A DNA stretch of 36,745 nt, taken from an uncultured Oscillospiraceae bacterium (GTDB lineage: Bacteria; Bacillota; Clostridia; Oscillospirales; Acutalibacteraceae). Under the pieces are notes generated by a model that saw nothing but the letters and a program-made list of their open reading frames with translations, ran no database searches and was not told where the DNA came from. Below are positions 8,901 through 15,638 of the stretch, piece by piece. The position numbers were made by a program, and so were the translations under genes. The number at the start of each line of letters is the position of its first letter. Position 1 is the first letter of the stretch. The DNA lies in contig CAJKBW010000022.1 in NCBI GenBank assembly GCA_905198295.1, forward strand, positions 1 to 36,745, written 5' to 3'.

Positions 8901-10809
8901 GGATCCTCTGGGAGAGAGCTTCCTGCAGGGGCTGTGGGATCTGTCCCAGGATACCAGCCGTTATTTCTATAACAGTTCCATTCCTACCGTGTTTATCAAA
9001 AACGGCGGACAGGTCACCTTCCGGCTGCATTTTGCACCGGGCGGCGGCGGATACACCGTATTCTATCAGACGCAGGGCGCGCAGGCCACCGCCGAGGTCA
9101 GCCTTGACGGAAAGACCTGGGTACCGCTCAAGGGAGAACGGGTGGACAAAGCCATTGATATGAGCGGTACCGGCACCTTCTTCCTGCGTTTCTCCGCCAA
9201 CGACGGGGAAACCTTCCTGCAGACCCTGACCGCCACACGGGAAGAATCCGAGCCGCCGGTACAGACCAATGCCAACCCGAACGTGCCCAAGGATGCGGAC
9301 TATGTTTATTTCAAGCCCGGCACCGCCGCGGAAGAGAAATACATGTTCGGTCTGGGCGTCGATTACAAGGGCTATTTTGAGAGCACCAACGACGGCATGA
9401 GCATCGACGGCTTTGAGGGCGGATACAACGCCTCGCTGCCGAACAATGTCCGTCTGTTCCACGGTAAACAGGTTACCTATGAATTCGATCTGGCGGACGG
9501 CCTGCAATCGGCCCGCCTGAAAATCTATGGTCTGGCTGACATGACCTTCTCGGTTTCCACCGACGAAGGCGAAACCTACGATGTCCTGACCACCGACTAC
9601 CATCCCAACGGCAGCGGCCGCGGCTATTACATTTTTAATCTGGACGAAACCAACGCACTCAAAAATGCGCAGAACAAGTTCAGGCTGCAGATCAAGGGTG
9701 CCTACGGCATGCTGTTCGAGCTGATGATCGAAAGCGGCACGCCGGCCATCGACAGAGGCGTACAGTTTGAGGCGCACGGTGAAGACGGCATGCGCTATCT
9801 GGAGGCCTCCTCCGGCCTGCGCACCTACTTTGCCTATGAGGCGTTCCCGAACTACTATCTCGACGGGGAAGGCAGCCTGCTGTTCAAACTCCCCTTCGCT
9901 GACGGCGTGGATACCGCCCGGCTGTATGCCACCTATTCCGGCGGCGTGAAAATTGACATCTCCACCCGTCCGGACGGCGGTTTCGAGAACCTGCTGACCT
10001 CGCAGCTCGGCAGTTCCGGCACCCCGCCCACCAACGTCTTCGATCTGTCCGCCTATCTGCGGGGCAGCCGTACCCTGTATATCCGGGTGACCGGCACGGC
10101 CGAAGGCGGATTTGTGGATTCGCTCGGCGTAGCCGTGACATCAAAAGATGTGGCCGAGGGCGGCTTCACCGCCTTCAGCGGCGCGGAAGCGGATTACCTG
10201 TACAGCATACTCAACAACGACCGCGGCATCGGTTCCTCCATGCGGCAGACGGCAAGCCTCAGCAAGGTGCGGGGTGTGGATGTCGGCGGCGAAATCGTGT
10301 ACAAGTTCGACCTGCCGAACGATGTCAACGGCGTTGACGTGGTCATCGATGCACAGGGCAAATACGACCTGACGGCGTCGACCGACGGCGAAAACTTCTC
10401 CACCGTCACCAACGTCGGCAAGGCGACCGACGCCATCCGTATCCAGGATGTCCTGACTAACAGTACCGACAAGGTGCTGTACCTGAAAATCCGCAACACC
10501 TCGGCCTCCGACATCCTGCTGCTGTACAGCCTGAAATTTTCCACCAAGGGCGTGCCGGAACCGTACGCCCGTCCCCAAACCCCGGATTTTGATTACGGCA
10601 AGACCCTTCCCGACAGCTTCCCGACCGTAGAAAAGCTGCAGAAGCCGCAGGAACCCGAAGCGACCCGCTCCACCGTCACGACCGGCGGTTTTCCCTGGCT
10701 GTGGATGGGCATCGGCGGCGGCGTGGTAATCCTGGCGGCCGGCGGCCTGACGGTGCTGCTGCTCGTACGCCGCAGCAAACGCAAAGGCAAGACAGAAGGT
10801 AAGGCGTAA
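5905..10809 (+). CDS. Giant membrane-anchored repeat protein, putative glycan-binding surface scaffold
   Basis: A 1634-residue secreted protein of no family I can name. Residues 1-30 are a signal peptide. Five consecutive ~270-residue modules follow, starting near residues 35, 307, 576, 847 and 1130; the first four are close copies and the fifth has diverged, and a half-module fills ~1410-1555. Each module has two halves: one containing DNKTLLLQ..GDYVEYDFDL and LK(V/I)Y..VSVKPEGGE, the other LDPLGESFL..L.DIS.G.SRYF.DG..PTVFL and FYLRFTA..GD.FLKTL. The composition and strand-like spacing suggest beta-sandwiches like carbohydrate-binding modules. Near the C-terminus lie a Pro-rich linker, one membrane helix (~1605-1623) and an RRSKRKGK tail, so it is held outside the membrane. 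No catalytic signature is visible. It starts 31 bases after the permease gene, ends 23 bases before the next lipoprotein gene, and shares its module with that protein. A role in holding glycan at the surface is an inference. Confidence 0.85.
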   Translation: MKTRLMSLVLTAALLTATIFGTGVIPSAADGPSGDTYVYIPVKDLTNASRYSGSTIAENFLDTSIGGTDACGNKTLLLQNDGDAVEYDFDLDDGVSAAVLKVHAKHAVVSVKAAGGEWRTLTAKNGSPADRGVNLFDLTTADALASTDKQFTVRVSFGGQAVVLNGLIVQAEQPELTGSYMLEPLGESFLRELYDISAGATRYFADGTVPTVYLHPNEYVTFRFDYADNVTGLTYQYGIAGSTPLTGEVSTDGSAWTALPADSGRIQDVVDLPEGNIFYLRFTARDGETFLKTLSLIPSYASIDAGRDLYLPLNSLASATRYGGDGIAENYNDAFDGGDANRVDNKTLLLQQPGDFVEYDLDLADDVDSALLKLYITSGLVEVKPEGGEFTALTAKNGSGFNRGVAIYALDETNALSGEGRRFTLRIRYDGATVVLNSLLLQTEENELSAAYELQPLGESYLRVLNDVSAGTTRYFADGNVPTVFLHNGEHVTFRFNYDDSAQGFTYTFSGLGAALTAEVSPDGSTWTALPGESGQLQDTAAPGEGNVFYLRFTANVGDAFLKTLQIIPQYAAVPVGSTWYSPVFDLSNTSAHGGNITENFLDSYSGGDDALVNNKTLLLGDAGAYVEYRFDPDDAITSAQLKLYIKDAVVSVKPKGGEYTVLTARNDQGGSFNRNVAIYDLNTDNALSRDDRRFTLRIESAAGSTVLQSMAIVAAEPELADAYTLDPLGESYLQNLYTISQGASRYFLDGTEPTVFLHTGESAVFHFNFTDEALGFQYAYTQAGAELKAEISADGAAWHPLPAGGRIEEAMELPRSRAFYIRFTAEIGDAFLKGLTITPVFRTVEEKNYVYLPVKDLSNADRFGGSIVEGYTDAFTGGEDDKVDNKTLLLQSAGDYVEYDFDLPDTIDSALLKIYMKDGVVSVKPEGGEYTALKARNDQGGRFDRGVAIYDLTADNALSASSRKFTVRIACNGTDAVVVNGVLLDAQDAEIRSGRYTLDPLGESFLQGLWDLSQDTSRYFYNSSIPTVFIKNGGQVTFRLHFAPGGGGYTVFYQTQGAQATAEVSLDGKTWVPLKGERVDKAIDMSGTGTFFLRFSANDGETFLQTLTATREESEPPVQTNANPNVPKDADYVYFKPGTAAEEKYMFGLGVDYKGYFESTNDGMSIDGFEGGYNASLPNNVRLFHGKQVTYEFDLADGLQSARLKIYGLADMTFSVSTDEGETYDVLTTDYHPNGSGRGYYIFNLDETNALKNAQNKFRLQIKGAYGMLFELMIESGTPAIDRGVQFEAHGEDGMRYLEASSGLRTYFAYEAFPNYYLDGEGSLLFKLPFADGVDTARLYATYSGGVKIDISTRPDGGFENLLTSQLGSSGTPPTNVFDLSAYLRGSRTLYIRVTGTAEGGFVDSLGVAVTSKDVAEGGFTAFSGAEADYLYSILNNDRGIGSSMRQTASLSKVRGVDVGGEIVYKFDLPNDVNGVDVVIDAQGKYDLTASTDGENFSTVTNVGKATDAIRIQDVLTNSTDKVLYLKIRNTSASDILLLYSLKFSTKGVPEPYARPQTPDFDYGKTLPDSFPTVEKLQKPQEPEATRSTVTTGGFPWLWMGIGGGVVILAAGGLTVLLLVRRSKRKGKTEGKA

Positions 10810-10832
10810 AAGCGTCAGAAAGGCAGATGCAT

Positions 10833-13800
10833 ATGAAAAAACCGATTTCCGCCGCTCTGGCGGTACTCACGGCCGCCTCGCTGATCGCCGTCTCGTTTTC
10901 CGGGTGCGGCAAGGAAAAGGTGCCTGAACGCGAAGTGATCACCCGCCCGGTGGCGGAAAACAATATCGACGTTTCGGGCAAGGTGGCTATCCCCAAACCG
11001 GCGCAGGAAACCTCCAAAACCATCCAGTGGATCAACATGGATGCGTTCAGCAATGCGGATCTGATGATGATGACCACCCTGCAGGGCAATGTCAACCGGG
11101 TGCAGCCGAGCATGTACATCATCCATGACGAGATGGTGGAGGGACCGGAAAATTTCAACGGCTCCGCCTTCTGGTTTGAGCAGCTCGACACCCTGTATAC
11201 CGGAGACGAGGCATTCGAGAAGGTCGAATATACCGACCCTTACGAGATGATCCTGCAAAACAAGGACAAAATCAAGGGCGCGGTCATTTACCATGAGCGG
11301 CTCAGCGACAACGCGATGGCCAGCCGGGACGGTTATCCGACCCGGTATGGCGATATGGCGCTGCTCAACCTGACGCTGATGATGTGCGGCCAGTATGAAG
11401 CTGTGGCGCTCAACTACATCCAGTACAACACCCTCAAGGAGGAATACGGCCTTGAACTGGAGATACTGGGCGATACCACCAAGTTTATGGAAAAGGAAGC
11501 CGACGGTTCCTTCTCCGAAGAGCGCGGCAGCCGCGAGGTGTGGATGCGGGTATACAAATACGCGCTGGCCACCTTTGGGGACACGATGAACAAGGAAGCG
11601 CTCGGCCATAACGCAGGCTTCCAGGCGGCGGCCTTCGACTACTATGTCGCCAACAAAATTTTTATCTACAACCGCATCTTCGCCGCCGACGCGACCGAGG
11701 CGGAACGGCAGATGGAACTGTCCATTCTCAATGTTTCCAAACCCAACACCCCCATCTTCGGCTGCTGGTATCTTCAGGCGGACGAAGGATCACTCGTGCC
11801 GCTGCTGACCGAGAATTACAAGTTTGTGGTGGTCAGCTACGAGTCCTTCAACGTCAGCTGGACCAGCGGGCTCCCCTACGAGGAACTGAAGGTGGAGGAA
11901 GAGAAAATCACGCTGGATCCCACCAAAAAATACGTAGCGTTCACCTTCTCCGAAGGCGACAACAACTCCTACCTCCAGTACCGTATGCCCACGATGTTCC
12001 AGTCTCCTTCGAAGGGCAAATACTCCATCGGGTGGACAATCGCGCCCGCCTGCTGGGATATGAACCCAAACATCATCCGCTATTACCGGCAGAACTGGTC
12101 GCAGGGTGACGGGCTGGCCTATCCGGAAGCAGGCGTGGATTATGTGTATCACACCCCGCCGGAGGAATCGCAGGATGAATTCTTCGCGCTCAGCGACGAG
12201 TATTTCTCCCGCATCGGCAAAAATGCCATGCGCGTGCTGCAGCCCGATGTCGTGGATCCTCTTCCCTATGCCGAAAAGATGGAAAACCTCAACGCCATTT
12301 TCTGCGGCTATCTCGAAACCGGGAACACCAACTACAACAACGACCTGTCCCACTTCCTGTTCCGGGATACGCCGGTGATGCTCAACTACAACGGAAAGGA
12401 GGCCACCAATCTCATCCAGGCCGACGGCGGTGCACCGGGCTTCTATGCGATCTCCCTGTACGGCTGGTCGCAGGATCCCTCCACCGTGGAGGCCATCATG
12501 GAGACACTCGGTGAGGATTATGTGGCGGTCACGCCCAACCAGCTGGCGGATCTTTACCGGCAGTACTACGGCCGGGAGTTCACCGATGTGACCACCGCCT
12601 CCTTCCAGTCCGGCATGACCCGCAGCGAAATGGGCTTTCTGTATAAGGCCACCGATTACAGCGACTATGACGCGGCCGCGGGCAGCCGCATCGCGGACGC
12701 GCAGGATTACTTCATCTATCATTTTGATCTGGCCGACGGTGTGAAGGAAGCCAAATTTGATGTTACCGTCAAGGGGGATTATCAGATTGAGGTGTCCTCC
12801 GATTACCTGCACTGGACGGTTGTCGCCAAGGGAAAAAGCGAAGACAAAACCACGCTGCGCTTTGACGCCTCCGATCTGATCGAGGAAGGCAAGCCCCTGT
12901 ACGTCCGTTTCGGTGACCAGACACCGGAAAATACCGACGGTGTGGAACTGTACGCCCTTTATCTGACCACCGACATGGCACAGACAGCGGAAGCCTTTGA
13001 TATCCGTACGACCGAAGACGGCGCTTATCTGGTGTCCGGCGGAGAGATGACCGAAGAAGGCCGTCAGGGCGAATTTACCTATCTCCTGCCCCTCAGCGCG
13101 GATGTGGCCGACGGCGATCTCATGGTGGCTGCGGACGATGTTTCCGCCCAGATTTCCATCGATAATGAAAACTTCACCGATCTGCCGATGCATAAGGTGG
13201 GCGCCACCTGGTACGCACGGTTAGACGGTCTGTCCGGAAAGGTATATCTCAAACTCAAGTCGGACGGTCCGGTTTCCCGCGTGCGGTTCAGTCCGACGCC
13301 TGATCCGGTGGGGCAGCTGAGTTTCTCCCCGGTAAGCAATTCCGAAACCGCACGTACCCTGCTGAGCCTCGATGAAAACAAAGTGACCGAAACCGGCTTC
13401 ACTTCCAGCCGCGAGGTTACAGGCGACAACGCGATGGTCTACCGCTTCGTCACCTCGCCGGAGGTCACCGAGGCGCGGCTGATGCTGACCACATCCGGTC
13501 TTTATAAGGTATCGGTATCCAACGACGGCGAGAACTATACCGAACTGTACGCAGCAAAGAGCGGGGAAAATCCGCCCAGTCCCAACACGCTGGATATCAC
13601 CGACTATGCCGCCGGCGGAAAAACCGTATACATGAAGTTTGAGATGTCGGTGCAGCTGACCGGCAAGTCTGCCAAGCTGATCAAGCTGCGGCTGCTGACC
13701 AACCTGACCTCCGCCTCCCTGCTGGATAAGCTGGACAAGGAACGGGATCCTGACGCTATGGTACGGGCAGGCACCGAAAACGAGGCCGCTCTGCTGGATG

Positions 13801-14198
13801 AAAATCTGAACGTAAACAATTTCCTGTACGAAAACACCGCCCGCTGCCTGAATCCCGATCCGGATTCCGCCATCGTCTACAAATACGATACCCGCAGCGA
13901 CGCCTTCTTCGAGGCGCTCGGCATCGATAAGATGGACGTCAGCAAGCTGCGTATCTCCATGCTCATCGCCAACGCTTACAAGGTCAGCATATCCGGAGAC
14001 GGACAGAACTGGACTGAAGTGGCGGATTCCAACGATGCAGGCGTACAGTCGGCTTCCAACCAGAAGGTGCTGTCTGTCGCCCTTACCGACGCGATGAAGG
14101 ATGGCGTGGTGTACGTCAAAATCAGCCGTTCCAGCGCCTATGAGGCGGGAAAAACGCATGACGGGCTCGTCTGGAACACGCAGTTCTATTTCAACTAA
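10833..14198 (+). CDS. GxGYxYP-like putative glycosidase lipoprotein with C-terminal beta modules
   Basis: A 1121-residue lipoprotein. The ATG at 10833 is preferred over 10827 because AGAAAGG (10817-10823) is then nine bases away; the signal ends in a FSGC lipobox. Residues ~60-600 resemble the GxGYxYP_N and GxGYxYP_C domains of putative glycoside hydrolases: MMMTTLQGNVNRVQPSMYII near the start, FTFSEGDNNSYLQYRMP near 370, then YSIGWTIAPACWDMNP. The family signature segment is degenerate, reading AGVDYVYHTP near 433. Residues ~620-1121 hold three beta-rich modules (near 626, 868 and 1013) with Y.FDLADGV..A and V.VS.DG.NWTE patterns, the same module type as in the preceding giant protein. It is anchored outside the cell and probably acts on or binds the locus glycan. 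GxGYxYP enzymes are poorly characterised, so activity is not claimed. Confidence 0.8.
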   Translation: MKKPISAALAVLTAASLIAVSFSGCGKEKVPEREVITRPVAENNIDVSGKVAIPKPAQETSKTIQWINMDAFSNADLMMMTTLQGNVNRVQPSMYIIHDEMVEGPENFNGSAFWFEQLDTLYTGDEAFEKVEYTDPYEMILQNKDKIKGAVIYHERLSDNAMASRDGYPTRYGDMALLNLTLMMCGQYEAVALNYIQYNTLKEEYGLELEILGDTTKFMEKEADGSFSEERGSREVWMRVYKYALATFGDTMNKEALGHNAGFQAAAFDYYVANKIFIYNRIFAADATEAERQMELSILNVSKPNTPIFGCWYLQADEGSLVPLLTENYKFVVVSYESFNVSWTSGLPYEELKVEEEKITLDPTKKYVAFTFSEGDNNSYLQYRMPTMFQSPSKGKYSIGWTIAPACWDMNPNIIRYYRQNWSQGDGLAYPEAGVDYVYHTPPEESQDEFFALSDEYFSRIGKNAMRVLQPDVVDPLPYAEKMENLNAIFCGYLETGNTNYNNDLSHFLFRDTPVMLNYNGKEATNLIQADGGAPGFYAISLYGWSQDPSTVEAIMETLGEDYVAVTPNQLADLYRQYYGREFTDVTTASFQSGMTRSEMGFLYKATDYSDYDAAAGSRIADAQDYFIYHFDLADGVKEAKFDVTVKGDYQIEVSSDYLHWTVVAKGKSEDKTTLRFDASDLIEEGKPLYVRFGDQTPENTDGVELYALYLTTDMAQTAEAFDIRTTEDGAYLVSGGEMTEEGRQGEFTYLLPLSADVADGDLMVAADDVSAQISIDNENFTDLPMHKVGATWYARLDGLSGKVYLKLKSDGPVSRVRFSPTPDPVGQLSFSPVSNSETARTLLSLDENKVTETGFTSSREVTGDNAMVYRFVTSPEVTEARLMLTTSGLYKVSVSNDGENYTELYAAKSGENPPSPNTLDITDYAAGGKTVYMKFEMSVQLTGKSAKLIKLRLLTNLTSASLLDKLDKERDPDAMVRAGTENEAALLDENLNVNNFLYENTARCLNPDPDSAIVYKYDTRSDAFFEALGIDKMDVSKLRISMLIANAYKVSISGDGQNWTEVADSNDAGVQSASNQKVLSVALTDAMKDGVVYVKISRSSAYEAGKTHDGLVWNTQFYFN

Positions 14199-14236
14199 CC
14201 GCCGGCATCAGCGGAATTTCCAAAAAGGAGAACGTC

Positions 14237-15583
14237 ATGGCTTCATACGAAAAATCCTGGGACAGCATCGACTCCCGCCCGCTGCCGGAATGGTATGACG
14301 ACGCAAAGCTCGGTATCTTTGTTCACTGGGGGCTGTACTCCGTCCCCGCCTACGCGCCAAAACGCTGCGAGGTTGAATCCACAGGGCTGGCCTATTCCGA
14401 ATGGTATGGCTGGCAGATCGCCCAGAAATACCCGCCCTACTACGACTTCCATAAACGGGTATACGGTGAAAACTTCCGTTATGAAGATTTTGCCGGAATG
14501 TGGAAAGCCGAAATGTTTGATCCGGACAAGTGGGTAAAGCTGTTCAAGCGGGCGGGCGCGAAATACCTTGTACTGGTTTCCAAACATCACGACGGCTTCT
14601 GCCTGTGGCCCAGCTATTACAGCTGGAACTGGAACAGCGTGGATATCGGCCCGCACCGCGACATCGTCGGCGAGCTGCTGGATGCCGCGGAGAAAAATGG
14701 TCTGCGCCGCGGACTGTATTACAGTTTGCTGGAGTGGTTTCATCCGGTGATGAAGGTGGAAGACGCTGCCAAGGCCGACATTCCCCGCTATGCGGTGGAG
14801 AAGATGATCCCGCAGATGAAAGAGCTTGTGGAGGCTTACCGCCCGAACCTTCTGTTTACCGACGGCGAATGGTCATACACCAGCGAGCAGTGGCACAGCC
14901 TGGATTTCATCACCTGGCTGTATAACGAATCCTCCGTCAGGGATGAGATCGTCATCAACGACCGTTGGGGACGTGATACCCGCGGCCTGCACGGCGGCTA
15001 CCTCTCCTGTGAATACGGCGAGGTCAACAGCCCGGCCGTGGCGGAACAGGAGGCCCAGCAGAATCTCGGCCGCCGCAAATGGGAAGAAAACCGTAGTATC
15101 GGCGCGAGCTTCGGCTACAACCGCAACGAGGATGTTGCCGACTACCTGAGCGAAAGCGAGCTTATCGAGCTGCTGGTGGATACCGTCAGCCGGGGCGGAA
15201 ACTTGTGCCTGAATGTCGGCCCATGCGCAGACGGCACTATAGCTCCTCTCATCCAGGAACGGCTGACCCAACTCGGTGAATGGATGGATGTCAACGGCGA
15301 GGCCATTTACGGCACCCGCGCCGCACGGGAGCTCGTTCTTCCGGAAGGCGTACGCGCCACCCGCAAGGGCCGCACAGTCTACCTGTTCTGTACCGGATAT
15401 TCTGGTGAAGAGTTCCGGGTATCGGGCGGCGGGTTCATAAACGGCGCAAAGGCGCAGCTGCTTGGCAGCAGTGTGCCGGTCGTCTGCCAGTGTGAGGGAG
15501 ACACCCTCGTGCTGAAAGCACCACCGCTTACAGCCGGGGAAATGCCCAGCCGCCACATCTGCACTTTTAAAATATCGGGTTAA
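14237..15583 (+). CDS. Alpha-L-fucosidase, glycoside hydrolase family 29
   Basis: A 448-residue enzyme starting at the ATG eight bases after AAGGAG. GH29 enzymes cleave terminal alpha-L-fucose by a retaining mechanism. Visible GH29 features: KLGIFVHWGLYSVPAYAP (~24-41), YSEWYGWQ, AKYLVLVSKHHDGFCLWPS (~108-126) that builds the fucose pocket, RRGLYYSLLEW, and LLFTDGEWSY, in which Asp209 is the expected nucleophile. SRGGNLCLNVGPCADGTI near residue 318 is also characteristic, as is the small C-terminal beta domain. There is no signal peptide, so it acts in the cytoplasm on imported oligosaccharide. It lies 38 bases after the lipoprotein gene in the same operon. The family call is firm; linkage preference is not readable here. 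Confidence 0.95.
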   Translation: MASYEKSWDSIDSRPLPEWYDDAKLGIFVHWGLYSVPAYAPKRCEVESTGLAYSEWYGWQIAQKYPPYYDFHKRVYGENFRYEDFAGMWKAEMFDPDKWVKLFKRAGAKYLVLVSKHHDGFCLWPSYYSWNWNSVDIGPHRDIVGELLDAAEKNGLRRGLYYSLLEWFHPVMKVEDAAKADIPRYAVEKMIPQMKELVEAYRPNLLFTDGEWSYTSEQWHSLDFITWLYNESSVRDEIVINDRWGRDTRGLHGGYLSCEYGEVNSPAVAEQEAQQNLGRRKWEENRSIGASFGYNRNEDVADYLSESELIELLVDTVSRGGNLCLNVGPCADGTIAPLIQERLTQLGEWMDVNGEAIYGTRAARELVLPEGVRATRKGRTVYLFCTGYSGEEFRVSGGGFINGAKAQLLGSSVPVVCQCEGDTLVLKAPPLTAGEMPSRHICTFKISG

Positions 15584-15618
15584 AAAACGGGCCGCTGTCC
15601 AAGACGGCGGCCCGTTTT
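15584..15618 (+). terminator. Strong stem-loop between the two glycosidase genes
   Basis: AAAACGGGCCGC pairs with GCGGCCCGTTTT, with a further GTC/GAC pairing inside the loop. It begins at the GH29 stop codon and ends in TTTT. It looks like an intrinsic terminator, but no promoter fits in the 20 bases before the next gene, so partial read-through within the operon is likely. Confidence 0.7.
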
Positions 15619-15638
15619 CCACGGGAGGACAAAACAAT

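Noticed and set aside
8125..9777. Long minus-strand open frames opposite the giant repeat protein
   Set aside because: They follow the codon periodicity of the plus-strand gene and repeat with its modules; no start signals.
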